Part shown: one piece after another, positions 12,422 through 25,784 of the stretch
Layout of the letters: each line of letters opens with the position of its first letter
Numbering within the stretch: position 1 is the stretch's first letter
Origin: Pleurotus djamor
Taxonomy: Eukaryota > Basidiomycota > Agaricomycetes > Agaricales > Pleurotaceae
Assembly: GCA_029747585.1 (NCBI GenBank)
Contig: JAPEVF010000019.1
Span: forward strand, 62,001 to 126,000
Length of the DNA stretch: 64,000 bases
Direction: 5' to 3'
Notes under the pieces: generated by a model
What the model was told of the DNA's origin: nothing
Seen by the model: the letters and a program-made list of their open reading frames with translations, nothing else
Databases searched by the model: none
Made by a program: the position numbers and the translations under genes

Positions 12422-13476
12422 GTTATTGAAGTGTTGCGGATGTCTAGATCACAAGTTATTATATATATTATCAGAGCCCCCGAGCCCCAACAGACTCAGT
12501 TGGATACATTGCGCAACATATGACCGGGGTTTGACGCACAATGGGCGTTACCATGACTCAATTGGCCGTCACTGATCGACCTCAATTCCTACCGAAGTCG
12601 GAGTGCGTGCCAATATGGCTACGGAGGCACTGACCCACCTCACGACATACGAGTTGAGCCCATAGAATTTCCTTATCCTTGCGTCCTTGTACCGAGTAAG
12701 ATTATCGAAAGATATGAACTTCGAAGTCCAAATCCCCCCCCACAGGCTCAGCGTGCCCGTGCAATGATGACCCCATAATCTGGGGATGAGAAGTGGCAGT
12801 CCACCCTTCGTCCTCGAGGCTGGTATATCTTGGCTTATTCTAATTAACGCACTCTCCCATGGGAAGATGGGTAATTATTCCTCCCATGTCGAAAGTTTTC
12901 GCAAGATCTGAGCTTCTCGTGCCACGTTGAACGGTTTACTCAGGCCCCTTAATCTATCAATACAGCTTGTTTTCGCGAGGGAGTTTGGTCTTCTAAAATC
13001 CGAAAAGACTCGATTGACAATGATGGGTGGATACGATCAGTTCTCCGTCAGCTTCTCCGTGAAAGGTCGGCCCTAGGCCTTGAGGGACAAGGGGGCAGAT
13101 AGGAGTGTCCCTGTCTATTTTAGTTCTTTTCTCACGTTTTGCTTTCCACCATCGTGCTCAAGGCATGCGCTCTTCGACATCGTCTGCAACGACGGCGACG
13201 ACTGTTTCTCTGACCTCAAGTCCACGTCGACGTGTCTGAGCTTGGGTCTCTTTTATTTCTTGTCGTCTAGACCGTCTGAATGATGATTGGCATGCAGTCT
13301 GCCCATCATTACTCCCACATCATGCTAGCAGAAGCATGGGATGACTGTTAACCGCGGCCATCAGTGTGCCTAAGCTCGACGTCCTTATAATGAACCACGT
13401 CGACGGTGATCGCTTGTCGCCGCCTTCCCCCCATTCCCCCTTGTTTTTCNTTTTTTTCTCCCCACCATCACCATTG
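12422..13476. other. Divergent promoter region, no gene seen
   Basis: Lies between the minus-strand small gene and the plus-strand GH16 gene and so should hold both promoters. A single N at 13450 sits in a T-rich tract just before the GH16 start. No coding exon was seen. Confidence 0.45.
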
Positions 13477-14949
13477 ATGTTGCGACTGTCAATGCACGCG
13501 ACGTGGCTCGCTTGCGCTTTGCTGGCGAATATTTCTCCAGTCGCTGCAGACACGTACAACCTTGTCAAAGAATATTCTGGGAGCTCATTTTTCAATGAAT
13601 GGGACTTTTTCGACCATTGTGAGTTCATTCGTTGAATTTCGTTTGATTCATTGTGCTTATATGCGCCATCTGAAGACGACAACCTCACCAACGGAGACGC
13701 AGTGTGTGTAGCCTCGAAGGCTGAGTCGACACTGATGTTGACGACCTCTTTTCGAAAGTTTTGTCTCGGCCAAAGCTGCAAAATCCTCAAAATTAGCCTA
13801 CGTCGACCCATCCTCTAGTCATGCTATCATCAAAGTCGACAATACCACGCGTATTCGCCCAGGTGAAAAGAGAAATGCAGTTCGCATCTCAACTCAAGAC
13901 AGATACACTGTTGGAAGCGTCTGGATAGCAGATATGCTTCATGTTCCATACGGTGTGAGTATATGCGCATGCTCTAACTTTCAGCTTGTCTTGGACGAAT
14001 GTTCATAATTTTCCATTCCTACGAACAGTGCTCCGTCTGGTCTTCCTGGTGGTCTTCATCGCCTAACTGGCCATTAGGCGGGTACGTTTATCTTACAGCT
14101 CACGGCCTCATCCGACCGCTGATTACGGTTTTTAGTGAGATTGACTCCTTCGAAGCGATCAACATGTCTCCTCGCAGTCAAATGGGCCTGCATGCCACTC
14201 AAGGATGCTCTCAGGTCAACCCCGTACAATCATCACCGTTGATCAACTCGACAGATTGTAATCATGATGCGAACAACAACCAAGGTTGTATCGTTACTCC
14301 TCCCAGCTTCAATTCCTATGGACCAGCATTCAGCGCTGCAGGTGGCGGCGTCTGGGTCACTGAGTTTGCAGAAAAGGGCATATCGTGCGTCTCCATCTCT
14401 CCCGTACCTCTCAACGAGCTAGAACTCACTTATGTTTTGCAAATTCCTTAGGATATGGTTCTTTGAACGCAAAGACGTCCCGCCGTCTATATCATCCTCG
14501 ATGAACTCCATAGATACATCCTCTCTCGGCACGCCTACTGGCAATTGGCCCGGTGCTGGATGTAATATCCAGCAATTTTTCCAGCCTCAACACCTGGTTC
14601 TTGATATCACCCTTTGTGGTGGTAAGTTTAATCCTCAGTCAACCCTATGTCCCTTGCTTAATCAAGAGTACCCTCAGACTTTGCGCGACCACCCGCTATC
14701 TTCTCGCAGACATGCAAGGGCGTCTGCTACGATGACTACGTACTGGGTTCCCCTTCGACATACGACACCGCCTTCTTCGACATCAGCTTCATCAAAGTCT
14801 TTGGGGCGAACGGCAACACCATCCTTCACAAGGCGAGCAGTGCGCAGGGCCAATTACTTTCACATCCCACCACAAATTCTCGGGCAAATTGGGTCTATCT
14901 AACCTCTCTCGTCGCCATAGGCGGTGTTAGCTGGCTCTGTATCTTTTAA
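13477..14949 (+). CDS. Glycoside hydrolase family 16 endo-beta-glucanase, secreted, membrane/GPI-tailed
   Basis: Seven exons: 13477-13618, 13676-13703, 13759-13954, 14029-14081, 14136-14384, 14452-14621, 14678-14949 (369 aa). An N-terminal signal peptide (LSMHATWLACALLANISPVAA) is followed by the GH16 text FFNEWDFFD, NLTNGDAVFVS, GSVWIADMLHVPYG and WSSWWSSSPNWPLGGEIDSFEAIN. The catalytic box is EIDSFE (about residues 141-146), with nucleophile and acid/base Glu both present; the fourth intron falls just before it. Later parts read HATQGC, GPAFSAAGGGVWVTEF, WPGAGCNI and FFDISFIKVF. The C-terminus is a hydrophobic tail (WVYLTSLVAIGGVSWLCIF), suggesting a GPI signal or membrane anchor. The family acts on beta-1,3(4)-glucans, so cell-wall remodelling or glucan breakdown is likely. 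Start at 13477 avoids the ambiguous base upstream and begins the signal peptide cleanly. Confidence 0.92.
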
Positions 14950-16836
14950 TTTATCGACTCGTACCTTTCTAAAGGGCCCTGTGGAAATGCTAATCATCGC
15001 CGGATGCATTTGAATGATTCTCACCACGCTCCTTGGGTGAAGTGAGAAGCACACTCTCACCTGGCTAGATCTTTCCCCCCACATTCTGTGCCTTTATGCG
15101 CTGATCATATGAGAGCCTGGTCCCGACCCTCTTTAGCACTCGAGAACGCACCTCCAAAGGAACCTTGACTAAGATCCGCGACGTCCTGGCTTCGACTTCA
15201 TGGAGTTTCATTGCTCATTCATTGTATTTGCATTAGTGCGTAGTGCGCCAGTTCCATTTCCCCGTCATGAAGTCTACTTAGTCTGAGCGTATTACAGGCT
15301 AACCTCTACTTATCTTGATTTCAAATCTTAATTGTCGGTCTTTGTGAGGACCCTCTAGATGTTGATTCATGTGTGCTTCTTCAGTTTCTGGTGTGAACGC
15401 TAGAAGCGAAAGTCAAGCTCCCTCACTTATTTCATCCGCGATGAACTAATGCACTACAAAATTCCCCCCTGCTTCTGGCTATCACTTGATCAGCGTTTCT
15501 CAGCGACACCGACTCCGGGGTTTTGGGGGTTCTTTCGGGTGTCTCCTTTGACCTTCGTGGGTCGTGCTCAGCCGTGATCAAGATTGGGTACTGAGTACGT
15601 GAGAGCTCAGACTTTTTGAGTCCCCAATGAGGATCCCAACAGCAACGCCGTCGAAACTCGTAGATACAACACATCAGACTTTGCTCGCCGTCTGAGAGAG
15701 CTGGCCAACTACCCAACTTCGAGCTTCCCCTCCTGCACCACGCTGTTCGCATGAACTCTATGCTAACGCCCGTCAGCCAACGTGGATAACTACTACATCT
15801 CCGCCTCTACAATCAAGGACACCCAATACTTTCATCACACGCATCGCGTCCGTTTACGCAACGGCTTGACTCTCCTGATATGGTCCATCGGAAACCATTT
15901 GGAAGCTGTCACGCCGCTTGTCAGGTTGTTTGATCGATGCATCGTCGGACTAACTACTCATTTTTCTTTGTTTTCTAAGCTTGCAGGCACTCCTTCCTGC
16001 ATGGAAAGACCGCATCAATCGTCCGCACGCACAACTTCGATAAGTAAACCGACCCTGGCGTCCCTCTCCAATGTTTCGTGGGTCTCAACAGCTTGATCTA
16101 ATGCAAGCAGGCAAGATGAAGCTTGGGTTTCCCCCAAGCTCTGGTTATTGGCAGGGCTGTTGCCTGCTGTTGCTTTTAGTTTCTTTGGTAAGATATACCA
16201 GCCCGAGATCTAAGGCGGCGATGAAGCCTGAGACTATACGGTGGTTACTAGTTTATCTCGGATAAGGGCAAGGCGCAGTTTCTCGGCACTTGCCTGCTAC
16301 AATGTACATTGTCGAACCAATATGGAATCGATTGCTTTCGGGCTAAGACCTTTAGACAGCCCGCTACTCGCCCAAGATGATTTTGTTCGTGTACACTGTA
16401 AGTAGATATGAGTCGTTTGCGCTGCGTCCGTGCCTCTGCTTTAGTGATGTCGACAACCGATCTATTTTGTTGAATGTCAACGAGTGTCACAGATAGAGTC
16501 GAAGTCTACATCGGTTAAACACCATTAGAATCGAAGGGCGGCCATTGTCCTTGCGCGCTGGAATTGGATATCGATGGTAGCATCTTCGGTGCGACCTGTT
16601 TTCAGAGTCCGTGGTACAACGTGTGAGGCTTGCGGGAAACTCAGGATATACCACTGTCGTTGGTACTCCGCCAACTGATACGCCACACTGCTAATCGTGG
16701 AGTGCGTATTTGCTAGAGGGAACCCGGGTGTTTGCGAAGCGAGGAATATTCTATGCACTACAAAAGATACCTAGGCGTTCGTTGCGAGCAGAGTGTCGGG
16801 AGCTTTAAGGATATTTGCATTATTATATGAAGGCGA
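14950..16836. other. Intergenic, possible gene remnants, no gene called
   Basis: Short open frames exist on both strands but none joins into a recognisable protein. A plus-strand piece near 15783-15925 reads DNYYISASTIKDTQYFHHTH and may be decayed coding sequence. The last few hundred bases should hold the promoter of acetolactate synthase copy 2. Confidence 0.4.
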
Positions 16837-19024
16837 ATGCTAGATGAAGGCAGTACAATGATGCTTCAACGCCAACGCTGGTCCAAAGTGGTTCCTTCTC
16901 TTCGTAGGGAGTCGGTGCGCAACTGTGTGCAGCATCCTAGGCATGCAATCGACTACTCCAACGCGGCCGTAGGTGTGGACGTTGCGTTACCCATTGCTAG
17001 CGAGCCTTTATGGCAGCGCTGGGAGCACACCGACGATAGAAGAGGCAACGGTGTCGGACCGTTACTGCCTCAACCAAACACCAGGACGTTCCGACCGATC
17101 GAAAGTCAGAAGAAAGGGTCTCAAGCAGTCCTTGAAGCACTTCTCAGGCATAACGTCGACACCGTGTTTGGATATCCTGGAGGTGCGATTTTAGATATCC
17201 AGAATGTTGTTTACGGAGACGCCAGGATAACGCCAGTCATGCCGCGTCACGAGCAAGGCGCGGGACACATGGCCGAGGGATACGCTCGTATTTCAGGCAA
17301 GCCAGGAGTCGTCTTCGTCACCTCTGGCCCGGGAGCGACAAACATGGTCACACCCATGCAAGATGCGTTTAGCGACGGGATACCGTTGATCGTCTTTTCT
17401 GGCCAGGTTCCTCTAGATTCAGCCGGGACAGAGGCATTCCAAGAAGCTGATATTGTCCGCATCATGCAACCATGTACGAAGTGGTCCGTCGCTGTGAACG
17501 ACGCAGCCAGCTTAGGCCCTACGATCGATGAGGCTTTCCGACTTGCTGCCTCTGGTAGACCAGGTCCAGTGCTCGTCGATATCCCTAGCTGCGTTGCGGC
17601 GAGCACCTTTAGCCAAAGAGCATCACCCCACCTATCGAGCAGTCCGTTCCGTCCAGAGCCGAGGCAAAGAAGTGGTGCTTGTCTCGAAGAGGTTGCGTCC
17701 ATGATCAACAACGCGAAAACGCCCCTGATCATCGCTGGCGCTGGCGTGCGATCAGCTGACGCGCAACGACTCCTCTCCGAGTTGGCACAGAAAGGCAACA
17801 TTCCGGTAGCCACCACACTGCATGGCCTTGGTTCCTTCGATGAACGCGACTCAAAGAGTCTACAGATGGTCGGAGTGCATGGCAGCGTCCCTGCAAATTA
17901 CGCCGTTCAGCGGGCCGACGTCGTTGTGGCCCTGGGGGCTCGACTGGACGAACGTGTCACCGCCAACAAAAAGCATTTTGCTCCCGTAGCTAGGTCTGCT
18001 GCGACCTGTGGCTCTGGGGGAATCATCCAATTCGAGATCGACCCCGCCCGCGTTGGAAAATGCCTCTCAGTGGACCTTGCTGTCATCGGGGACGTTGCTC
18101 AAAACCTTGCCTCTCTTATCCCTCTCGTTCATCACCGCGCACGACACGATTGGTGGGATCACATTAGCGATTGGAAAGAACGACTTCCTTTCTCTTACCA
18201 TGTCAGTGGCCACTCTGAGCGTCCCAAACCCCAGTCTGTCATAGAGGAACTGGATCGACAGTCTTCGGCAATTGAAGACGTGGTGATTACCACGGGAGTC
18301 GGGAATCACCAAATGTGGGCAGCGCAACATTTCACCTGGACGCCTCGTAGAACTCTCGTATCATCAGGCAGCTTTGGGGTAGGTTCATCCCTCATTTTAC
18401 TCCGAGATATCACTCTCATCTTGTATTCTTCTAGACTATGGGATTTGGCCTCCCTGCAGCACTGGGTGCTAAACTTGCCTCACCAGATCGCACCGTAATT
18501 GACATCGACGGTGATGGCTCGTTTCTTATGACCGCAGCAGAGCTGGCTACTGCGTCTGAGCTCTCCATCGGAGTCAAGGTACTCATCTTCAACAACAACT
18601 CGCTAGCCATGGTTGATCGTTGGCAAGGTATGGCAGTTAATCGGCTTGGTGTCGAACCTCCATTGACACCGTTCACACCTATAGTCCAACATTACGGGAA
18701 AACTATATTCCCAATGAAGAATCCAGATTTCACGAAACTTGCAGAATCTATGGGAGTGAAGGCCCTTCGATGCACAAGCAATGAAGAGTTACCACGTAAA
18801 ATCCAGCAATTCTTACATTATGACAACAATCTCCCCATCGTGCTGGAGTGCTTCGTAGACAAGGATGAAGAGGTCTGGCCCCTTGTGAGTCGTGGTCTAA
18901 ATCGCTTCGCCTTCAACTTCAACTTGACATTGATCTATGCGCTTCGCAGAGACTCCCTGGTCAAGCCCTCCACCAATTCAAGATGCACCCCAGTTTACCG
19001 CTGAAGCGCGCCACAGACAGCTAG
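16837..19024 (+). CDS. ILV2: Acetolactate synthase catalytic subunit, copy 2
   Basis: Paralogue of the copy at 3857-6012, on the opposite strand. Exons 16837-18378, 18435-18627, 18685-18884 and 18950-19024 give 669 aa. Exons 2 and 3 have exactly the same lengths as in copy 1 (193 and 200 bases) and all introns share position and phase, including a third-from-last intron of 57 bases that is a multiple of three and could be misread as coding. Motifs: [64 protein letters not shown] to [22 protein letters not shown], and tail QALHQFKMHPSL. A second ATG at 16858 is a possible start. The N-terminal 90 residues diverge strongly from copy 1 while the catalytic body is close, so the two may differ in targeting. 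An earlier third copy of canonical type may exist elsewhere in the genome; it is not in this window. Confidence 0.92.
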
Positions 19025-22000
19025 ACAACTTTACTTAGGCTTGACCCAATACCCGTCTTAGTCCATCAAATCATCCCCGTGCGACAATCTGTAGACTATT
19101 CTATTCACCCCAATGTTCGCGTATGTCAATGTCATAGAAGGATTACGCATGCTCTTGCGGTCTAAACTTGTTAAAAGTTCACCCCTTAGCTTCATCATTG
19201 CCTGCGTTCTGTCTCGGTGTATCATCGGAGCCGTCGTCGTCCAGGCATTGTATGACAAGGACGACTGGCAACTTCCGTCTTCCGACTCGTCTTCCAAGGG
19301 GATATTCGCTATGACGGTTTCAAGGTCGCGCATCGAGGGATGAAATTGACATAACGGCTTATGACGGCCGATTGGTGGAGATTATACACATTCGTTATCT
19401 GATAATTCTAGAAACTCGNAAAAAAATGTCGATGTCAGCGACTCAGTGGACATTTGTCGAGATTTTCCCGAGCAACCCACTTTTCCCGGGAACATAGGCG
19501 TTCCGAGTAGTTTCCAAAATGATTGGCGTGCAGTAAAAGCAGGTTTGATCTCAACGCTAGAGTGTCTTCGAGGAAAACTAAGCGGGGAATATACAATTGG
19601 AACCAAGCTTCGAGACTAGGTCCACTCGCCACAGGACCAGCAACCAGCACGGTCGTGGCTAATGTTTGTTTCCAAAACGTTTGATCATATTTTTGGAAGG
19701 GTCAGAAATACAGAAGATGAATTGCTACTTGATGGGCTATGCGACCATACCTGTTTCTACTTATTGACAACTACATATGATCGCCTCGTCATGGACATCA
19801 CAATCCAAAGGTCGCCTCCCCATACAGTCTTCCTTGATCAAAAGTCCTGAAGACGACAACATCGTGAGTCCCCCACTACAGCAGATTTCCAGATGAGGAG
19901 ACGTTTCTTCTTGTGGATGAAGCGGAAATTCCAGTTCGACAGTGCCTTATTCTCCTTTGGTAGCATGGTATAGTTGGGTTCCTAGGAAATTTCCAAGTGT
20001 TCCGTTGCGTTATTTCCTTGGACGTATGTCTCCCCCTGTTTCTAAGTTGAAAATCGGGCATGGCTAAAGATGAGATGCATGCGCAAAGAACACTCACCAC
20101 TCACCTCGTACATCGGTCGAGCTGGCGTACCTGACGCATCCCAATCGAAGAAGCGACTTTATCGGCGACCTCGGTTGGGAGCTCGGGCAGTGATATGAAG
20201 AAAGGCACCCCCGACATGATGATCGCCTTCTCTTCTGGTGATGCACATTGCCATGCATGTAACGCGGCTTTGACACGGCTAGCCATGTCCATCGCAGACT
20301 CCTGAACAATGATAGGAGTCGCCCACTTTGTATGCTTCGTGCCTGTTGGCCCTGTGTCAACTCAAAATGTAAATCACCAAGCTCAATGAAGTGCCACGAA
20401 CCATGTGGTCAGCAGACAACAGATGTGCAGGTCGCCCTAACCGACGCGACGCGGCAGGATAGGACAACCTCCCAAAGTGGGAGTGTCGCGACGCCATCGG
20501 TCTGCTTTCAGGGATGTCGATCACACCAACAAGCGACCCTGAACACCAGGCACGAACCTGACCGAGAGGTAATATTCACTAACTTACCCCCATGCACAAA
20601 GCAACGTAACCTTGAATAGCTACGGTCAAAAGCACTCAAAGTCCTTCCTGTGCATGATGTATCATTGCAGGTCTTTAGACAGATACGGTGTAAAATGACC
20701 TACCCATTTAAATCAGCACCCCAGAAGACTATGTCATTGAATTGAGGAAGTTTGACGTGGACGTGATGCGTTCATCAGCGCACGGACGAGTAGGGCGCTT
20801 CAATGAGGTCCTAGATTTCATGTTCTGTGAATGAATGAAGGCACGGTGTACATAGAAACTGATATGAGTAAAGTGCTTGTCTCCTCTGATAGAACGGTCT
20901 CACCGCTCAAGTTATCCAGAGACTTGATATGGAAGTCTACCAGAACGTTTCAACAGCCACATGTATTGGTCCGCATACGACTCCGTCTTTAACACGGTAG
21001 GTAAAGGCCACTCTGGCCGTCTAACAGTGGACCATGTCGTCCAATGGGGCTTGACACAGGGGGAGAATGCGTCGCCGGTAGTATATCAAAGCCGGGGTGC
21101 TTCTCCCTTATCCTAGACGTGACGCAACCGACCAACCTTCCATGGATTTCCTCAGAACAACACACACACTCACAAACCCTTCATTAGAAGGTATCATCAA
21201 TCTGGATGATTGCTCTAAATCTAACGGCTCCAATTAGAGACATTCTCAGCCTGAATCAATCAACTTATCTTTGGCAAGTCCGTACTCGGCGGCGAGAACC
21301 CCTTCCCGGGAGGAAAAATCCCAGTCTTCATTGAATAGACAAGGAAAGCGCACGTAGGCACGAGTACGTATAGAGCTATACGACTGAGTCGGTCGCCGAT
21401 GGTCTTGGCATGACGTATGCATGTGTTCAGATTAAAAAGGACGGGTTGCATCCAGTGTGAGGTAAGATGACTTGAGCGTTACGATAGATGGCGCGAATCC
21501 CGACACGGTTATTGGTTTTTGATATACCAGAGCGCTCCGAAGGAGTCTACTCAATCAGAGAAGGTCAGCAATGATCGCCTAGGCAATTAGTTTCCACAAT
21601 ACCTTACCGACTCGGAGTAGATACCTCCCGCTGTTTCATCACCGTTACCTGACTAAAGAGGGAGAACGGTTTCTTCGATAGAGACAACGCCGAAGCAATC
21701 GAAGTCGTTGCGGGTGAACGGTGCTGCCGACAAAAAAATCTTCTTGGAAACAAGGCTTCGTATAAATACACACATATGGAGAAGGAACAAACATCTAAGT
21801 AGAAACGGTTACGAGTCCAGAGTGAAACGAAGACTCGTTTGTAGGAAACGGAGTTTCTCTTGGCAGTAGCATTTTCGTGGGATAGCTCGGTCTGTCCTCC
21901 GATTGGCCACTTGCCTTTAGCGCGCGTCGCTGATTGGATGGCCTTTTGTTTACGCTTTATTTGTTCGATTTTGAAAAGTCACGCCTCTCTGGTATTCCCA

Positions 22001-25000
22001 CGCCGACATGTCCAAGAGCCTCTTCCCACGCCCCTCTGACGATCCCTTTATTTCGCTCCTATGCCCGCACATTCATTGGTGCGTTCGCCCGAGTCACTGT
22101 TTCATGCATTCGCAGAACTCATAAAGTAGCTGGACTATCTACTCATCTCAGTGTTTATGACTCTGAGTGCTGAAGTGCTGATTTTCTCCCAACCACCCCT
22201 GCCTCTTTACCAGTGATGTACACTGTTCCAATACTTAGTTCCTCCCATTTCTCACTCATCCAAACATAACTCGGAAAATGCATGAATTTTGAGAGGGAAA
22301 TAAGCAATACCACCTGTCCTGAGGATTTTCGCGGTAGATAAGCTGGTACAGTGTAGATGGCGGCAGTGATGGATTGGGGAGAGTTCTACAGGTGTGTTAA
22401 CGGCTCCGACCGTGAAATTGAAGAGAAGGTGAAGGTCATGGAAAGGTTTCTAGGCTGCACTGTGCCCATCCATCTGCTTAACGAATAATGAAGGTAAGGT
22501 GAGTGTAAAAGAAGTGAACCCCTGCGAACAGTCCTGCTCGTTTAAATTTGTCGCCGTTTTAAATTCAGATATGTTGCTTTGATGCTTCAAGTTTGAATTA
22601 TGCCACGGGCCAGGGAGGATCTAGGCGAGAACAGGTGTCCAGAAAAGTCGTGCAGTCACTTCGGTCGTCTCACACCAGGACTTGAGCTTGAGAGCAGATG
22701 GCGACACGCATTCTCAGGAGCAGAATAAGGGGAGCCCGTGGGACGAATTGTACATATCCGTCATAGACGGCTCTCCCTCCTTCTCGTCTTCAAGCTCACA
22801 CAAAGCTCACATCGCGCGGGCGTTCCTTGCTCCAGCTTCGAACGAGCGTGTCTCGTTGACTCTATCCTTTCCACGTCCTCAGAGATCCGTGCGCTGCTTC
22901 TCCGCGTTTTGCTCCTCGTCCTCCATGCCGTTCAATCGACTCAGCCGTCTCCTACGATCAAGTGAGCTATGACCCAACTGTGGCCAGGGTCGATTGGAAC
23001 TCGCTACCGCCGGATAAGGGCCCCGCGTTTAACGTCTGAAAACTCCAGCCGCCACCTTGATGCTTGATTATCAAACAAGGCAGTCTCATAGGGCAAATAT
23101 GTTGGGTTTTCGGTCAATGGATCAGGTGCGTACGCAATTTGCTTCGTGGAACACTTATATTGACGGTTCCTTTTCCCTGAAGACGAAAGGCTGTCCTTGC
23201 CTCCTGTGTTCACCAGCAAAGAACACCTCAGGTTGAACCGCGTCGTAATCAAAAGCCAGCATTGACCTAGCAGTCACGTCCACTATCCATGGAGTCCCCG
23301 ATCCTTTGTTCTGTGTTCCTCTCCATGAACAATGCACGCAGACCCCGTCAATCCTACCTCACATCTGGGCCGCAGCAGTTTACGGTTATCTGTCTGTAGC
23401 CTGTAGGTGGTGGTTCGTTGCGAAGTCGGCGAGTGGAGATTTTGAAGGGATGGAAAGACGAAGAATCCTTCAAATATGTGACCCATGTCTTCACTTCCTG
23501 TACATTGCGGCTCATATGCATCGGGTAGGATTCCTACCCTATATCCCGACTCTGAACACTATATTTCACGCACCATACCCACATCGCCTACTCGACTCTG
23601 TCTTTTCTAAGCTTGCTTGTCTGCCGGTGCCTCAACTACCATTGGCGCTAGGAAGGGATGCACCCCCTCCAATCCTCCTCCCCATGAGGCCCGTCATCGC
23701 CAGCAAACCACGCTCGTAGCAACAACATGAACACGACCCTACGTTGGCTGTCGCCATGTTGGAGATAGGCCCCATCTCCCTTCCACAGCATCCAACATCA
23801 GCGCTCAGTCGCAGCCGCCTCTCTCCCATCTCCTCTTTCTCTCCTCCATTAGTAATTTGATTTCATATCATTGATCAGCGCTCAGCAGTGAGTCCGTAAA
23901 TGAGAGGAACCACTTGCGTCCCAAACTCCCTCAACAATGGTAGATCTTGGGTAGATGTCATCTTATAATAGGACTCGTACGCCGTGCCGTGGCAACGGCC
24001 CACAGCGGCAAGTTTTGCGTTCATAGGGATGATATCTATATTATAAAACGCATCGTTTTTTTCCCACGGGATAAAGTCCCATTTTCGGTATAAAGACAAA
24101 GACAAACGTCAAAGACAATCGGTTATCTCGGGCTTTCCCTTTTCGTATCAAACACCTTCAGTAGGCTTTCGAAAATTCAAGAATTTCTTGGCAATGGGCA
24201 CGAGAAATTTCTGGAACCAGTCTCATCCCGTATATAAGATGGGAAGGACTGCTCACCGACCAAACCACAACCACGAATTATTACCTCTGCTTTCTCTCTC
24301 GCCTCTCGCGTAGGTAAGTCAATGGAAGATTGAGCGTGCGAATTTGAAACTGACTGTGGGAGTATCTCTACTTCCAATGAGTTATCGTGGAGGGCTCCAG
24401 ATCAGTGAGCGCGACATGAGCAGTGAGTACTTGAGTAATTACAGGCTCCTGCCCGTGAGACATGCACTAGGCAGCTCAAAAAACTTGAACTAGCATACTA
24501 GGTAAGCAGTCTACTTACACCGCGATACCTCTCAAATTTTCAAGAAGTTGCGATCTAGCGTTGATCTAGCGCGTATGAGGGTTATCCGTCGTCATATTTG
24601 TCGGGAAATCGGGCATGGGGCACTGAGGTCGACCAACCGCAGGTTGTGCGATGAGGTGCCCTTGATGTAAATTATTTTTCGGTATATTTTGGTCTCAAAT
24701 TGGTCTCCTTACTTAAGTATTTGTTTTCCGTGCGGAGCACAGGTTATCGGCTAGTGTTGTACATGGTGCGAGTGATTCTATGGGTTCTACATGTAATTTA
24801 CAAAAAGTGGAAGATGAGAAGTTGGTCCAACTATAAAGATGATCATAGTGTAAGGAAGTAATCAAGTCAAGACGTTCAGCGGGTGGTTACAAATATCCTC
24901 CTAGTCTGGGAGATGGAAAGGATGTGGTAGCCACACAGATGTGTGCGGGGCTCAACGATGATGATGTAAATAAGCAAGAAGGTCGGACTTGTAAGCAAGC

Positions 25001-25077
25001 AAAGGTAAAGAAGCTCAGACAGCGTTTTCGAGCAGGACCAGTATGGTAAAAATGGCTTCGAATCAAATAGATTGATG
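19025..25077. other. Gene-poor region of about 6 kb
   Basis: I find no gene I can support. On the minus strand at about 20101-20350 an open stretch reads TKWATPIIVQESAMDMASR and then LHAWQCASPEEKAIIMSG and PFFISLPELPTEVADKVASS. It looks protein-like, but flanking exons could not be joined, so it is at best a gene fragment or one exon of an unknown gene. A TATAAATA is present near 21756 without a convincing gene after it. One N is at 19419. No transposase, reverse transcriptase or terminal repeats were recognised. Confidence 0.35.
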
Positions 25078-25784
25078 CTATGATGCGCAACCAAAAATGT
25101 CCCAGGATGAAGCGGACTTTCTGAGCCGTGTGCGAAGCTTGTGTTCCAGGATTAGGAAGGACAAAACAACGCTATCCTGGATTTCAACTGCATCAGGCTG
25201 TAGGACCAGGAATGCAGGAACGGTCGATGAAAGATTGTTCACGACGAGCTTCGAGGAGCGCTGGAACCAAGCGATAGGAACTCTAGGAGATTCCCCTTTG
25301 TAAAGCTATAGGGGGAATATGTGAGCAGCGCGTCCCTTCCTTGAAGAACCGAGACACGTACGACTAGTTTCCCGTCCTTGGAGAACTTCCATAAGAGTAC
25401 AGTCTCCCCGACATGCAAAGTTGCTGGGCTGAAGTTCGTCAGACACGGATTTGGCAGAGGGGTATAGAGTAGGACCCACAAGATACGCCAGCCTTGAGTT
25501 GGCTTGACTAGGTTCGTCACCCTGAAGGCTTTTCCTTCATCAATGGAGATACGGTCAGATCTCATCCGTCGTCGCGTGATGGTGGCGAAGGGAATCGACT
25601 GTTCGCCTTTGGTGACTACCGTCTCTGCAAGATTCGTGGGCGTAGAAACCTCGTAAGCGACGTCCCCATGCTTCGAATTGACGTGAATCGTGCAGTTCTT
25701 GACGCTATCCGGACCGAGATAAAGGAATTTGGATGTCCGAGAGGGAACTAATCGATGCGACGAAATGGCAGTGGGGTACTGCAT
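25078..25784 (-). CDS. DUF6593 domain protein
   Basis: Three exons (25480-25784, 25362-25428, 25078-25305) joined by introns of 51 and 56 bases give 199 aa. The first exon reads SKFLYLGPDSVKNCTIHVN and DVAYEVSTPT; the second LHVGETVLLWKFSKDGKLV; the third LYKGESPRVPIAWFQR, then PAFLVLQPDAVEIQDSVVLS and FLILEHKLRTRLRK. The order (N-terminal strand, a Y-V-S-T-P step, a W-x-x-x-x-x-G core, and a closing D-x-V-x-x-S-F-x-x-L-E-x-x-x-R helix) matches the fungal DUF6593 family, which is expanded in Agaricomycetes and has no assigned function. The ATG at 25784 is the first in frame. The second intron is open in frame, so an automatic gene call may miss it; splicing it recovers the conserved C-terminus. 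Confidence 0.75.

Noticed and set aside
20101..20360. Minus-strand protein-like stretch (SPEEKAIIMSGVPFFISLPE)
   Set aside because: Neither an upstream nor a downstream exon could be joined in frame; kept only as a note in the gap description.
22682..22972. Plus-strand 96-codon frame MSLRADGDTHSQEQNKGSPW
   Set aside because: Ser-rich with a second equally open frame on the same strand; no family or splice support.
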